Assembly: GCA_026018925.1 (NCBI GenBank) | Contig: JAKSZU010000008.1 | Location: 4,764,415 to 4,828,414, forward strand | DNA: 64,000 nucleotides | Direction: 5' to 3' | Source: Tupaia tana | Taxonomy: Eukaryota; Chordata; Mammalia; Scandentia; Tupaiidae | Shown here: in pieces, positions 44,520-53,687 of the stretch | Layout: each line of letters starts with the position of its first letter | Position numbering within the stretch: position 1 is the stretch's first letter | Translations under genes and position numbers: made by a program | The notes under the pieces: model-generated | Seen by the model: the letters and a program-made list of their open reading frames with translations, nothing else | Told to the model about the DNA's origin: nothing | Databases searched by the model: none

Positions 44520-46568
44520 AAAGTTGCCTTTTTTATCAATTGTATTCCACATTACATTATACTAGAATTTTTAGCCAGAGAAATAGTTATAAAAATAAAT
44601 TAAAGGGAGAAAGGAAGGAAAACTATCTTTAATTATAGATGATATGATCTTTTATCAAGGATACTAAAGAATACAAAAACATTCACACAGAACTATTAGC
44701 TGTAATAAGTGAGTACAGGGAAGTTACAAGATATAATCTCAACAAATAATCACTTGTATACACTAGCAATGAACAGTCAAAAATTAAAATAAAAAAATTA
44801 CATATTCAATATCATCCAAATAATAAAACACAAATAAATTTTACCAAAGAAGTGCAATAATTGCACACTAAAAATCATAAAATATTGGTGAAATTTTAAA
44901 AGTTCTAAACAAATGTATTCAGGGATTAGAGACTTAGTAGTGTTATGGCAGATATGATTTCTAAAAATAATACAGATAAAATACAATTCTTGTCAGTATC
45001 CTAGTGATGCCTCAGTCACTTTTTTTTCATAAAGAGAAAAGCCAATACTAACATTCACATGAAATCACAAAGCACTCACACGAGAAGATACAGTATCCTA
45101 AGTAAGAGGTTAAAATGTGGAAAACAATACTATCCCCTTTAAAAATACTACTGTGAAACTACAAAGCAGTGTGGAACTACCATAAGCATGAAGATGTAAA
45201 CCAATGGAGCAAAACTGAGAGTTCAGAAATAGACTTACACCTTAATGGCAAATTTATTTTTGACAGGAATGCCCAGATCATTAATATGGGGGAAAGATAA
45301 TTTTTTTTGACAAATGGTGCTGAAACAACTTAACATATACATGCAAAAATGAAGGTGGGTAATTCTTAGAAGAAGAAGCCATCTGAATAAATCCTTATGA
45401 CCTTTCTTTTGGCAATGACACTAAAAACATGAGAAAACAAACACACACAAATGTGCCCAAATCAAAATTTAAATATATTATTAAAAAAAGTAAAAAATCC
45501 TACAGAATGGGAGAAAATATTTGCAAATCATAAGTTCAACAGAGGTTTACTATCTAAAACATACAAGGAACACTTGTTGGTCAAAACCAAAATAAAACAA
45601 AAAATAAATAACTCAATAAAAATTGAATAAAAAAAGTTACCATACTCAAGATGATATACAGATATTAAATAAATATGAAATAAAGTTCAAAATCATATGA
45701 TTAAAGAATTGCAAATTAAAACAACAATAAGATACCACTACATATTTATCAAGATGTGTACCGTCCAATACACTGACAACACTAAATGTTGTCAAGGATG
45801 TAGAGCAACTGGAACTATCATTCATTGTGTGTGGAATTGCAAAATGCTACAGCCACTTTGAAAGACCATGTGATAGGACTTTACAAAGCTAAACATAATC
45901 CAACATGTGTACTCTTTGGCATTTACCTAAATGAGTTGAAAACTTATGTCCACACAGAACCTGCAAATGAATGTTTACAGCATCTTTAGTCATAGTTACC
46001 AAAGCTTAGCAGCAATCAACATGCTTTTCAGTAGGTAAATGGTTAAAGAAACTGTAATATATTTACGCAATGGAATGTTATATCTGCCAAGTATGAAAAG
46101 ACAGGGAAGAACCTTAAATATTGTTAAGTAAAAGAAGCTGGTTAAGTTTAAAAAGGCAGTCCAAAAAGGTTACATTATGAAGAATAGAAAGATCGGCATT
46201 GGTTAGAATCATGCAGTGGAGGTAGGGATGAATGGTAGTGCACAGACAACTCTCAGAACGGCGAACCAGTCTTTATGACTCGGTAGTGGTGGAAACACAG
46301 TATTACACATTTATCAAAACACACAGAATATACACACACAGAGTGAATCCTAATGTAAATGATGGACTTTTATTAATCGTAATGTATTAGTACTGGTTAT
46401 CAGTTTTCATAAAGGTCCCATACTAACACAAGAATGTTATTAATAGGGGACATTTTGTGGGATGCAGGGTAGGTTGTGGGAGAGAGGGAATGTGGAAACG
46501 TTGTGTAATCTCTGCTCAAGTTTTCCGCATGATTAGAAATGTTATAAAATGTAAAGTACATTAATTAA

Positions 46569-46870
46569 AACACACACACACACACACAAGAAAGACTATG
46601 GGGAAAAACGGAATGACCACGGTTTATATTATCAAACTTTGTATTATAGGTATCAACTAATGCTGTCAGGGATGAGAAAACAACTAGAGGTAGGAAACAT
46701 GGGGAAAGTAATAAATTCTATAATTAATTAAATTATTATATAAATATATATAATATATGTATATATGTATAAGTAATTAAACTATATACACACACACATT
46801 TATTTATATATAAATATATATATATAAATGAATCGTGTGTGTGTGTATATATATGTGCGTGTGTGTGTAT
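46569..46870 (+). repeat. (CA)n and (TA/TG)n low-complexity tracts
   Basis: (CA)10 at 46,569-46,588 and mixed TATA/CACA/TGTG tracts from about 46,735 to 46,870. Confidence 0.9.
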
Positions 46871-46924
46871 ACATACACAATTATAATCAACCCATGATAA
46901 TCATTGCTAAAAAAATTCAGTTAA

Positions 46925-47100
46925 GGGGCCAGGAGGTGGCATGGTGGTTAAGGTGTTGGATTTCCATATGGACAACAAAAGTTGAAACCCCAAACCAGGA
47001 GGCTTGGAAATCACCTGGCATGAATTTTCAAGCTGCCAGTTCTGGAGTTCAAACCGTGGTTGGCCACGTGGAAGTCTAGCACCTTAACCATCATGCCCAC
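46925..47100. mobile_element. Two SINE heads in immediate inverted orientation
   Basis: 46,925-47,008 reads as a plus-strand head (GGGGCCAGGAGGTGGCATGG). 47,012-47,100 reads as a minus-strand head with a reversed B box (AGTTCAAACCGTGG) and AACCATCATGCCCAC. Together they make an imperfect palindrome of about 175 bp. Confidence 0.8.
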
Positions 47101-47164
47101 ATGGAATTAGAGTTTCTGATAGAAATGAACTTCCAGGATGGTGGTAAGATGGTAGAATTTTTTT

Positions 47165-47535
47165 TAAGTTATTTTGTTTCTTTCATGGGTGAGAGAGATA
47201 GAGACAGAAAGAGAGAGAGAGAAAGAGAGAAGGAGAGAAGCACCCCCCGTGGGGCCTTCACACCATGATCTACCTACCCAGCTCACCTAGCTCCAGATCA
47301 TGGGCACACATGTGTCTGATGTGTTCAGGGAGGTCTCCAGATACGGACCTAGAACCTTTCTTGCCATGTGGGCATGGAAGAAGGTGGGAAGGCGGCTGCC
47401 CTGAGGTCCCTCCGCACGTACCACCACTCTGCTCTTACAGGCCATGCGTGACATAGCTAGCCCCACGCCTTTGGATTTCCCGGTCACTGGCATCTTGCAG
47501 GGTGTTGCATTACTGCTGTGCCACCGTGAGGTCCG
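47165..47535 (-). mobile_element. tRNA-derived SINE (minus) containing a MaLR-like segment
   Basis: Starts with ATGGGTGAGAGAGATAGAG and (GA)n, then GCACCCCCCGTGGGGCC. The stretch 47,440-47,498 (CGTGACATAGCTAGCCCC … GTCACTGGCATCTT) resembles the MaLR LTR at 48,842-48,896. Head-like sequence ends near GTGCCACCGTGAGG. Confidence 0.55.
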
Positions 47536-47699
47536 TAAGGTGATTTTCAAAATTCATCTCTGAGTATTTATTTTACGTTCCTATTTACTAAGAAAACAAT
47601 TCTGATAATGAAGGAGAAAGAAATATTTAAAACCTCAGAAGTTTGTAGATTTATCTTACAGAAAAAATCTTGGAGAATATTTTAAATACTACACATAGT

Positions 47700-47910
47700 G
47701 GCCAGGTTGTGCCATCATGGTAATACAACCAGACGCACAATGCAAAGGTCCCAGGTTCGCATCCCAGCACCCTCCTGAGCATGCTGGGTGCAAGTCTACG
47801 AGCCAGGCTGGCTGAGTCAGGGGCGGATCATGGCATGGGAAGCCTGTTGGGTTGGGGGTGACTCTCTCTCTGATGCTCTGTCAGGGAAGGAATAAATTAA
47901 TAAAGTTAAA
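47700..47910 (+). mobile_element. tRNA-derived SINE-C
   Basis: The head is GTGGCCAGGTTGTGCCATCATGG with B box CAGGTTCGCATCCCAGC. A body with GCATGCTGGGTGCAAG, GGCGGATCATGGCATGGG and GGTTGGGGGTGACTCTC follows, ending GGAATAAATTAATAAAGTT. It is the best-defined copy of this family here. Confidence 0.8.
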
Positions 47911-48590
47911 AAGAATCAATACTACTTTTACAAAGCTGTGTATTATGTACTATTAAAACTAATGGTAGTAAAAATAACAATAATGCCAGCCAGAGGTAAT
48001 TTAGCAACCCTTATTTAACACTTAATGTGTATTAATTGTGCAAAGTATTTGCCTCTGGGCAGTTAGGACTCACCTCAGCAGGAGAGAATATACAGCTCTA
48101 CTCTCGTCAGTAGGAAGCATTCTATGACGGGGTGAGCATCCAGGATTTTAGGTGACAAGAGTCTCAGCACCGCTCGCTCCCCAGGGATGAAGGACTGTAA
48201 TGCTGCAAGTCCTGAGGACTGGCCTGGACGCCCTTCTGTGAGACGAAGAGATGCCCATACTCATAATATCAGCAAATTAGTCAGCGATTCCAATATCCAT
48301 GGTCTCACAGCGGACTTAGACGTTTGCGTTTACAAATATGGACTGTGAAAGAGTATTAGGTTGGAAGTCTCTATTTTGAAGGCTTTCGTTCTCCCCACCT
48401 TGATGTTCACTCAAGTCCCATGTAACGGAGGTCCTTCTCGAACATCTCTCTGAACTGCACACTTATCCTGGTGTAAATCATATCTCCACTTGAGCGACAG
48501 TGTCAAGGCCTAGTCTCATATCCGCGAACATGTTTCCACATATTGTTAGTGTGAATACTGTTACATCTGATTATTACTTCTCCTGTTTCA
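47911..48590. other. Unassigned sequence
   Basis: No gene or repeat is recognised. Confidence 0.4.
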
Positions 48591-48594
48591 AGCT

Positions 48595-48982
48595 CTCTGC
48601 TATGGTTTGGAAAATGGTTTGTGTCACAAAGTTCATGTTTGAAACGTGGGCCCCAGTGTTATGGCGCTGGATAGTGGTAAGACATTTAAGAGCTGAGGCC
48701 TAGTGGGTAGTGTCTGGACCATGGAGGTCCATGAGAAGGGGTTAGTTCTCACGAGAGTGAGTCATTATGTAGGGACTATGACTGTCCCCAGGTCTCTCTT
48801 TCTCTTCATGGACCCATCACCCTTCTGCTTCTGTCTGCCATGTTGTGACATAGCTAGCTCCATGCCGTTGTACTTTTTTAGTCACTGGAATCTTGAGTCA
48901 AATAAAACTCTGTTCTTTAAAAATCACTCAGTCTCAGATATTAATATTTCTTTAAGAAGTACAACAGCAGTCTAAGACACCC
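48595..48982 (+). mobile_element. MaLR (MST/THE1-like) LTR
   Basis: Nearly the full LTR pattern: TGCTATGGTTTGGAAAATGG, CAAAGTTCATGTTTGAAACG, TTTAAGAGCTGAGGCC, a CATGAGAAGGGGTTAGTTC segment, a CTGCCATGTTGTGACATAGC segment, AATAAAACTCTGTTC, AAAATCACTCAGTCTCAG and terminal GTCTAAGACACC. No internal region accompanies it, so it is a solo LTR. Confidence 0.85.
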
Positions 48983-49127
48983 TCTGTTGACTTTGTTACT
49001 TAAGCCCGAAAATTTGCAGTGACTTACCAGTTTATTTGGTACATGAGTAAAAAGTCAGACAAGAAGGACTGAAGGAAAGGTTCACAAAATTTCAAAAGTA
49101 GGTGCTTGAAGAGTGAGTGTGAGTGTT

Positions 49128-49308
49128 TTGCGCTGAGAATAATGGTATGGTGGTTAAAGGTGCTGGGCTCCCACATGGGCAACCATGGTTCAAATCCCAG
49201 ACCTGGTGGTTTGCTTTCTCAATTTCCCTCTCTCTCTTTCTCTGTCTCTCTCTGATCAAACTGGAAATAATAATAAAGTTAAATAAAACAATTCTTTAAA
49301 AAAAATGT
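49128..49308 (+). mobile_element. tRNA-derived SINE-B
   Basis: ATGGTATGGTGGTTAAAGGT head, CCATGGTTCAAATCCCAG B box, CT tract, AAACTGGAAATAATAATAAA and AAGTTAAATAAAACAATTC tail. Confidence 0.9.
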
Positions 49309-49740
49309 TTAATGGCATTCTAGGCATATAAAATGTCTGCAAAGAGTCAAAGACGTAAGAGGAGTTGTTGTTTTTGAAACACCGCAGAGCTCCCATGTGC
49401 ACTGAGCATGCCCTACCGCAGCAGGAGGCGGTGGGGTCGGGCAAGTGAAGCAGTCCTGTCATGCAGTACAAAGTGACATGAATTTTCATTACTACTTTCT
49501 CTTTGCAGAAGCCTACGTATTCCTTTAAAAGACTTGTAAGACACTATTATAAGATTGGTTTAAAGGGCACATAGATCTGTTCCTGTAAGTCTCTGCCTTC
49601 ACTCACCTTCTCAATAATCCTTTCAATTAGGCAGGTTTTTGTTTTTCTTTGTTTCTTTTTGTTGTTGTTGCTTGTTTTGTCTTATGTGTATCTGTTTCAT
49701 GAGACAGAGAGAGAGAGACAGTCATTGTCATCAGCATCCT
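49309..49740. other. Unassigned sequence
   Basis: No gene or repeat is recognised apart from a TTTG/GTT-rich stretch near 49,640-49,680. Confidence 0.4.
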
Positions 49741-49850
49741 CATGCCCCTAGACTCTGCCAACCTGGATCCAGGGCATACTGCTTGCCCTTGGCATGAACA
49801 GGGAGCTCCCAAGACAAACCCAGGGCCCTGTCACGTGGGTCCAGCTGCGT

Positions 49851-50246
49851 TAGAGCTGTGTCACGGCCAGGGCCACGCAGGCACATTAGAGCTGTCCACG
49901 GCCAGGGCCACGCAGGCACGTTAGAGCTGTGCCACGGCCAGGGCCACGCAGGCACGTTAGAGCTGTGCCACGGCCAGGGCCACGCAGGCACGTTAGAGCT
50001 GTGCCACGGCCAGGGCCACGCAGGCACGTTAGAGCTGTGCCACGGCCAGGGCCACGCAGGCACGTTAGAGCTGTGCCACGGCCAGGGCCACGCAGGCACG
50101 TTAGAGCTGTGCCACGGCCAGGGCCGAGCAGGCACGTTAGAGCTGTCCACGGCCAGGGCCATGCAGGCACATTAGAGCTGTGCCACGGCCAGGGCCGAGC
50201 AGGCACGTTAGAGCTGTCCACGGCCAGGGCCACGCAGGCACATTTC
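49851..50246 (+). repeat. GC-rich minisatellite, 35-36-bp unit, about 11 copies
   Basis: The unit contains GGCCAGGGCCACGCAGGCAC, then TTAGAGCTGTGC. Units of 36 and 35 bp alternate (CTGTGCCACGG versus CTGTCCACGG). Because 36 is divisible by three, long repetitive open frames appear on both strands (for example 49,740-50,162 minus and 49,929-50,294 plus). They are not evidence of genes. Some units carry GGGCCGAGC instead of GGGCCACGC. Confidence 0.96.
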
Positions 50247-50556
50247 TGTAGTGTTCTAAGGACATCAGGGCATCGGACATTGGAAGTGAGCTAAGAGTGT
50301 GAATCAGAGCACAAGTGTTCAGACGTTTGCTTCAGATGAAAGTTGGCTGGTAAATATGTTACCCCAGAGGGAAGGTAGAAGGGAAAGAAGCTTTAAGAGA
50401 AAATAATCAATTCACTTGTTTTATAGGAATCGAGGCAATTCTGATAAAGGTATTTGGTAGCCAACGGCTCACATGAGTCAGGTCGTTAGAAACGTCTAAG
50501 AGTGCCGGGGCTGTGCTGGTATCCTGGTCATCAGCTCCACATAGAACTGGAGATGC

Positions 50557-50740
50557 AGGCGTGTGCAGGCCATCCGGTATGGAGGTGCGGGTGCGTGCAA
50601 GGCCTTCCAGTACCGGGATGTGGGCACACGCAAGGCCGTCCGGTACCGGGGTGTGGGCACACGCAAGGCCATCCGGTACCGGGGTGTGGGCGCGTGCAAG
50701 GCCGTCCAGTACCGGGGTGTGGGCGTGTGCAAAGCTGTCT
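50557..50740 (+). repeat. GC-rich minisatellite, 33-bp unit, about 5 copies
   Basis: The unit contains TACCGGGGTGTGGGCACACG and AAGGCC(A/G)TCCGG. The length is again divisible by three, producing a 264-codon minus-strand frame (50,407-51,201) whose flanks are non-repetitive but unrecognised. Confidence 0.94.
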
Positions 50741-51432
50741 AGAAAGTGTGTTTCCAATGGTGAAGAGGGAAGCATAGAGCTTGACAGGCAGACAGAGGAT
50801 GAAGAAGTTTGTGAAAATGAGTAAATTTGTGCAAAGAGAAAGGATGTGATCTGGGAACGAATGACACCACGGAGGCGCAGGACGGGGTCAGTCCTGTGGG
50901 AAGCCGGCAAGTGGCCAGCGTGAGGACTGGCCGTGGCTAAACCCTGACGGGCTCGGTAGTAAATCTCACACGTGTGGAACCTGGGTCTGACCACCATACA
51001 AACGCAGAGAGGAAACCCGGTGTCAAAGTGGGACCTGCTGTGGTGGGGATGGACTGGCCACCAGGATTGCCGCTGACAGAGCGAGAGTGGGACGACTGGG
51101 TGCAGCGGCTGGCGTGATTTCCATGCTTCCGCCACACGCCGGAGGGCCTTCCAAAGTTTGTGGAAAATGTATACTATGAAGAAAATATGCATGGATCTCA
51201 CATTTTTTGTAGCAAAATAAACTCCTATTTTAATTCCATTTCCATGAACTTTTTAAAGTAGCCTCGTGCCTATTAGGAAGTACGATCTCTTTCGTGGGTC
51301 TGATTACATCATCTGCATACTGAGCTGGGTCCTGGAAAGGGTCATCAGGGTCAGGGGGGAGCAGGCTAAACAGGAACGCAGCCAGGTGAGTCGCAGGGGC
51401 TGACCCCCCACGGACACACCAGAGTGCATATG
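50741..51432. other. Unassigned sequence upstream of the provirus
   Basis: GC-rich host flank with incidental open frames on the minus strand. No domain is recognised. Confidence 0.4.
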
Positions 51433-51438
51433 GCCTCC
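51433..51438 (+). other. Target-site duplication of the provirus, left copy (GCCTCC)
   Basis: GCCTCC precedes the 5' LTR and is repeated at 58,458-58,463 after the 3' LTR. A 6-bp duplication is usual for betaretroviruses and related class II elements. Confidence 0.93.
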
Positions 51439-51727
51439 TGTGGCGCGCCCCCGCCCATCGTGCGCCCAAGATGGCGCTGAGCGGAAGCTCACCGATAGCG
51501 AGACACAGTAAACAACTCTGAGGAAGTGGGCAAGGGTGCGCGTGATCAGCGCGTGAGCAGTGCATGGGTCCTATCCCTGTACTAGGAACAACTTTCCATC
51601 CACGTGGACAATGTACTGTTTAAAAACCCGTGTTGGGGAACTTGAAGGGAAAAACTTCTGGAACAGAACCTGGGGGAAATTAAAGAGTTGAAGAGAAGAC
51701 CGTCTCCGGGTTGTTCTTGACGTGACA
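51439..51727 (+). repeat. 5' LTR of the provirus (289 bp)
   Basis: Starts TGTGGCGCGCC, ends GACGTGACA. TATA-like TTTAAAAA lies at 51,619-51,626 and a polyadenylation signal ATTAAA at 51,679-51,684. Compared with the 3' LTR it lacks 15 bases just upstream of the TATA-like box, including ATTGG (an inverted CCAAT box). It is short for a betaretroviral LTR. Confidence 0.97.
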
Positions 51728-51729
51728 AG

Positions 51730-51747
51730 TGGTGGCCCATACGGGGA
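51730..51747 (+). promoter_or_regulatory. Primer-binding site complementary to tRNA-Ile
   Basis: TGGTGGCCCATACGGGGA begins two bases after the LTR. Its reverse complement ends in CCA and fits the 3' end of mammalian tRNA-Ile (AAU/GAU type) with one difference from the form I remember. Most betaretroviruses use tRNA-Lys. Confidence 0.82.
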
Positions 51748-51985
51748 CCTTTGAAGAATCAAGGAGCGGCCAGAACTCTTCTGTCCCAGGGCAGCTGGCT
51801 GGAAAACCTCGGTACGAGAGGTGAGTAAACAAACCCCGGTGAGAGGGGTCAGGCACCTCGTGAGAGAGGTGGAGTGATCTCGGTGAGAGAGGTCACGCAG
51901 CCTCGGATTTAGAGGCTGGTTCCCAACCCCGTCCCTAGTCCTTTCCCTCCATTAGTTCAAGGGGTTTCCGCTGGTCCAGACTGCT
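51748..51985 (+). other. Proviral leader (between PBS and gag)
   Basis: Non-coding. It contains repeated CGGTGAGAGAGGT-like phrases (about 51,809, 51,837, 51,862 and 51,881). The packaging signal would be expected here but cannot be identified by eye. Confidence 0.7.
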
Positions 51986-53687
51986 ATGGGCAACTCCCCG
52001 TCCCATCCTCTGTTCTTAGCCCTAAAGCAACTGCTTAAAGTAAGGAAGTTGAAACTGCGTGATAAGACCATTGCATGGTTCCTCGCGGACCTCGATTTGG
52101 TGGCCCCGTGGTTCGCGGCGTCGGGAAATCTTAGTCTACCCAGTTGGGACTAATTAGGGAGAGACCTTGAGCGAGCACAGCGACAGGTTTTGATCGGAGG
52201 AGGAACCTACTCCCTTTGGAAAATCCTCCAAGCCTGTATCCATGATGCAAAGTACGCTCCCGTAGTAGAGCGAGGGCAAGCTGCCCTCGAGGACATTAAG
52301 GAGGAGAGGTCCAACCGCTCGGAGCTCTCCGAGCGGGACGGAGAAGAGAGGGAGTCGGGCTCCGACTCCGAGCCCGACTCAGCCGATGAAATAGAAAGTT
52401 TACGGAAACAGTGCGATCGGCTGAGCATTAAGGACTCCCTTTCGGCCCCCCCACCATATAATCCAACAGCCCCTGAGGCAAAAGGGGGAGATTCATTTCA
52501 TCAAGAGGCCTGGAGGGAGGCTAATAGCAGTGGGATGCTGGGAACAGTTCCGGTGTTTGTGGATAACGCCGGAAACAGATATCATGAGCCACTTGACTTC
52601 AAATTAGTCAAGAACTTGGCTGAGGCTGTCCAAGCATATGGTATCAATGCAGCCTTCACGGTGGCGATGGTCGAGAGTTTCGAACGCTTTGCCATGACCC
52701 CCAATGACTGGCAGCGCATGGCTAGGGCAACACAACCCAGGGCAGTATCTGGACTGGAAGGCTACAGTCAGAGAAAAGACCAACGAACAGGCGGCCCAAA
52801 ATGGAGCCGCAGGGAACCCTGCAGCGCAGTGGGATGCAGACATGCTCCTCGGAATGGGTCGTTTCGCTAACAATCAACTAGGGTACCCGCAACAGGTTTA
52901 TGAACAGATCAATCGTATCTGCATCCAGGCCTGGAAGGGGTTGCCAAATCGGGGAGAAGTTTCAGGGAACCTTACGAAAATAACACAGGGCCCTACAGAG
53001 CCATTTTCCGATTTTGTTGCCCGCCTCATGGAAGCCGCCGGCCGTATCTTTGGGGACGCAGACTCAGCGATGCCCCTGGTCAAGCAACTAGTGTATGAAC
53101 AGTGCACCAAAGAATGTCAGGCAGCCATTACCCCCTATAAGACAAAGCCACTTGAGGTCTGGATGAAGGTATGCAGGGAAATTGGGGGACCGCTAACCAG
53201 CACGTCGCTGGCGGCGGCCATCTTAACTGCTACCCAACGAGGACCAGGAAGAGCCCCAGGAGTGTGCTTTTCTTGTGGCAGGCCAGGGCACATGAAGCGC
53301 GAGTGCCCGTTCCCGAAACACCCCAAGGCAGGGGTACGGGGGCCATATAACCCAGCGGCTAGCGCTCTCTGCACCCGATGTCGGAAAGGCAATCACCTGC
53401 CAGATCAGTGCCGATCAATCAGAGACATTGACGGGCGGCCCCTTCAGGCTCCATTTCAGGGTGGAGCACGGCCAAAAAACGGGCCGCGGGGCCCTCGACC
53501 CCAGGGCCCTCAAACATATGGGGCAACACCTTCACACCTCTCCCCAGCCATGTACCCAGCATTCACGCAGCCGGCCCTAAGTCCCCCGAATCAGACCTGG
53601 CCCAGCTTCCAGCCACCCGATCTATCCGCCGAGCCACTTCAGGTTCGGCAGGACTGGACCTCTGTGCCACCACCCGACTCGTATTAA
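51986..53687 (+). pseudogene. gag: gag (matrix, capsid, nucleocapsid) of the endogenous retrovirus, broken
   Basis: Gag is the structural polyprotein that assembles the retroviral core. The ATG at 51,986 is chosen because it begins Met-Gly-Asn-Ser, a myristoylation-type start, in frame with the downstream gag. An in-frame TAA at 52,151 (codon 56) truncates matrix. The frame then runs open to about 52,730, where a 1-2 base indel shifts capsid into the next frame. From there it is open to 53,687. Capsid shows the major homology region (QGPTEPFSDF, near 52,990-53,020). Nucleocapsid carries two CX2CX4HX4C knuckles at 53,265-53,306 and 53,370-53,411. The tail is Pro-rich and overlaps pro. With the stop and the shift no full Gag can be made. 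Confidence 0.94.
53474..53480 (+). promoter_or_regulatory. gag-pro -1 ribosomal frameshift site, A AAA AAC
   Basis: The heptamer is in the gag reading phase (A|AAA|AAC). The -1 frame stays open from here to 54,454 and encodes dUTPase and protease. A GC-rich stretch directly 3' (GGGCCGCGGGGCCC and CCAGGGCCC) can form a stem or pseudoknot. The same heptamer serves gag-pro in mouse mammary tumour virus. Confidence 0.9.

Larger units (their letters stand above)
41062..46560 (+). mobile_element. Old LINE-1 (L1M-type), about 5.5 kb span, interrupted by SINEs
   Basis: Starting in the endonuclease-RT interval (ACACGAGACTCACTTTAG, AACAGATCGGGAGAAG), it continues through RT-adjacent sequence (a segment from GTTGGTTCTTTGAAAAG to CCAACAAAACTGACAAACC; GGGATTTATCCCAGAAATG) and the ORF2 C-terminus (GAAAATATTTGCAAATC, TAACAGCAC-like degenerated phrases, ATGGTTAAAGAAACTG). 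The end is an L1M-type 3' UTR (ATTACACATTTATCAAAAC, TTAATAGGGGACATTTTG). No frame stays open. SINEs at 41.68, 42.04, 43.18 and 44.25 kb split it. Confidence 0.85.

Noticed and set aside
49740..51201. Repetitive proteins of 105-264 codons
   Set aside because: They arise from minisatellite units of 36 and 33 bp, which keep frames open on both strands.
51230..51762. Minus-strand frames over the 5' LTR (repeated over the 3' LTR at 58,052-58,533)
   Set aside because: They appear twice only because the LTRs are repeated. They are antisense to the LTR and unrelated to known accessory genes.
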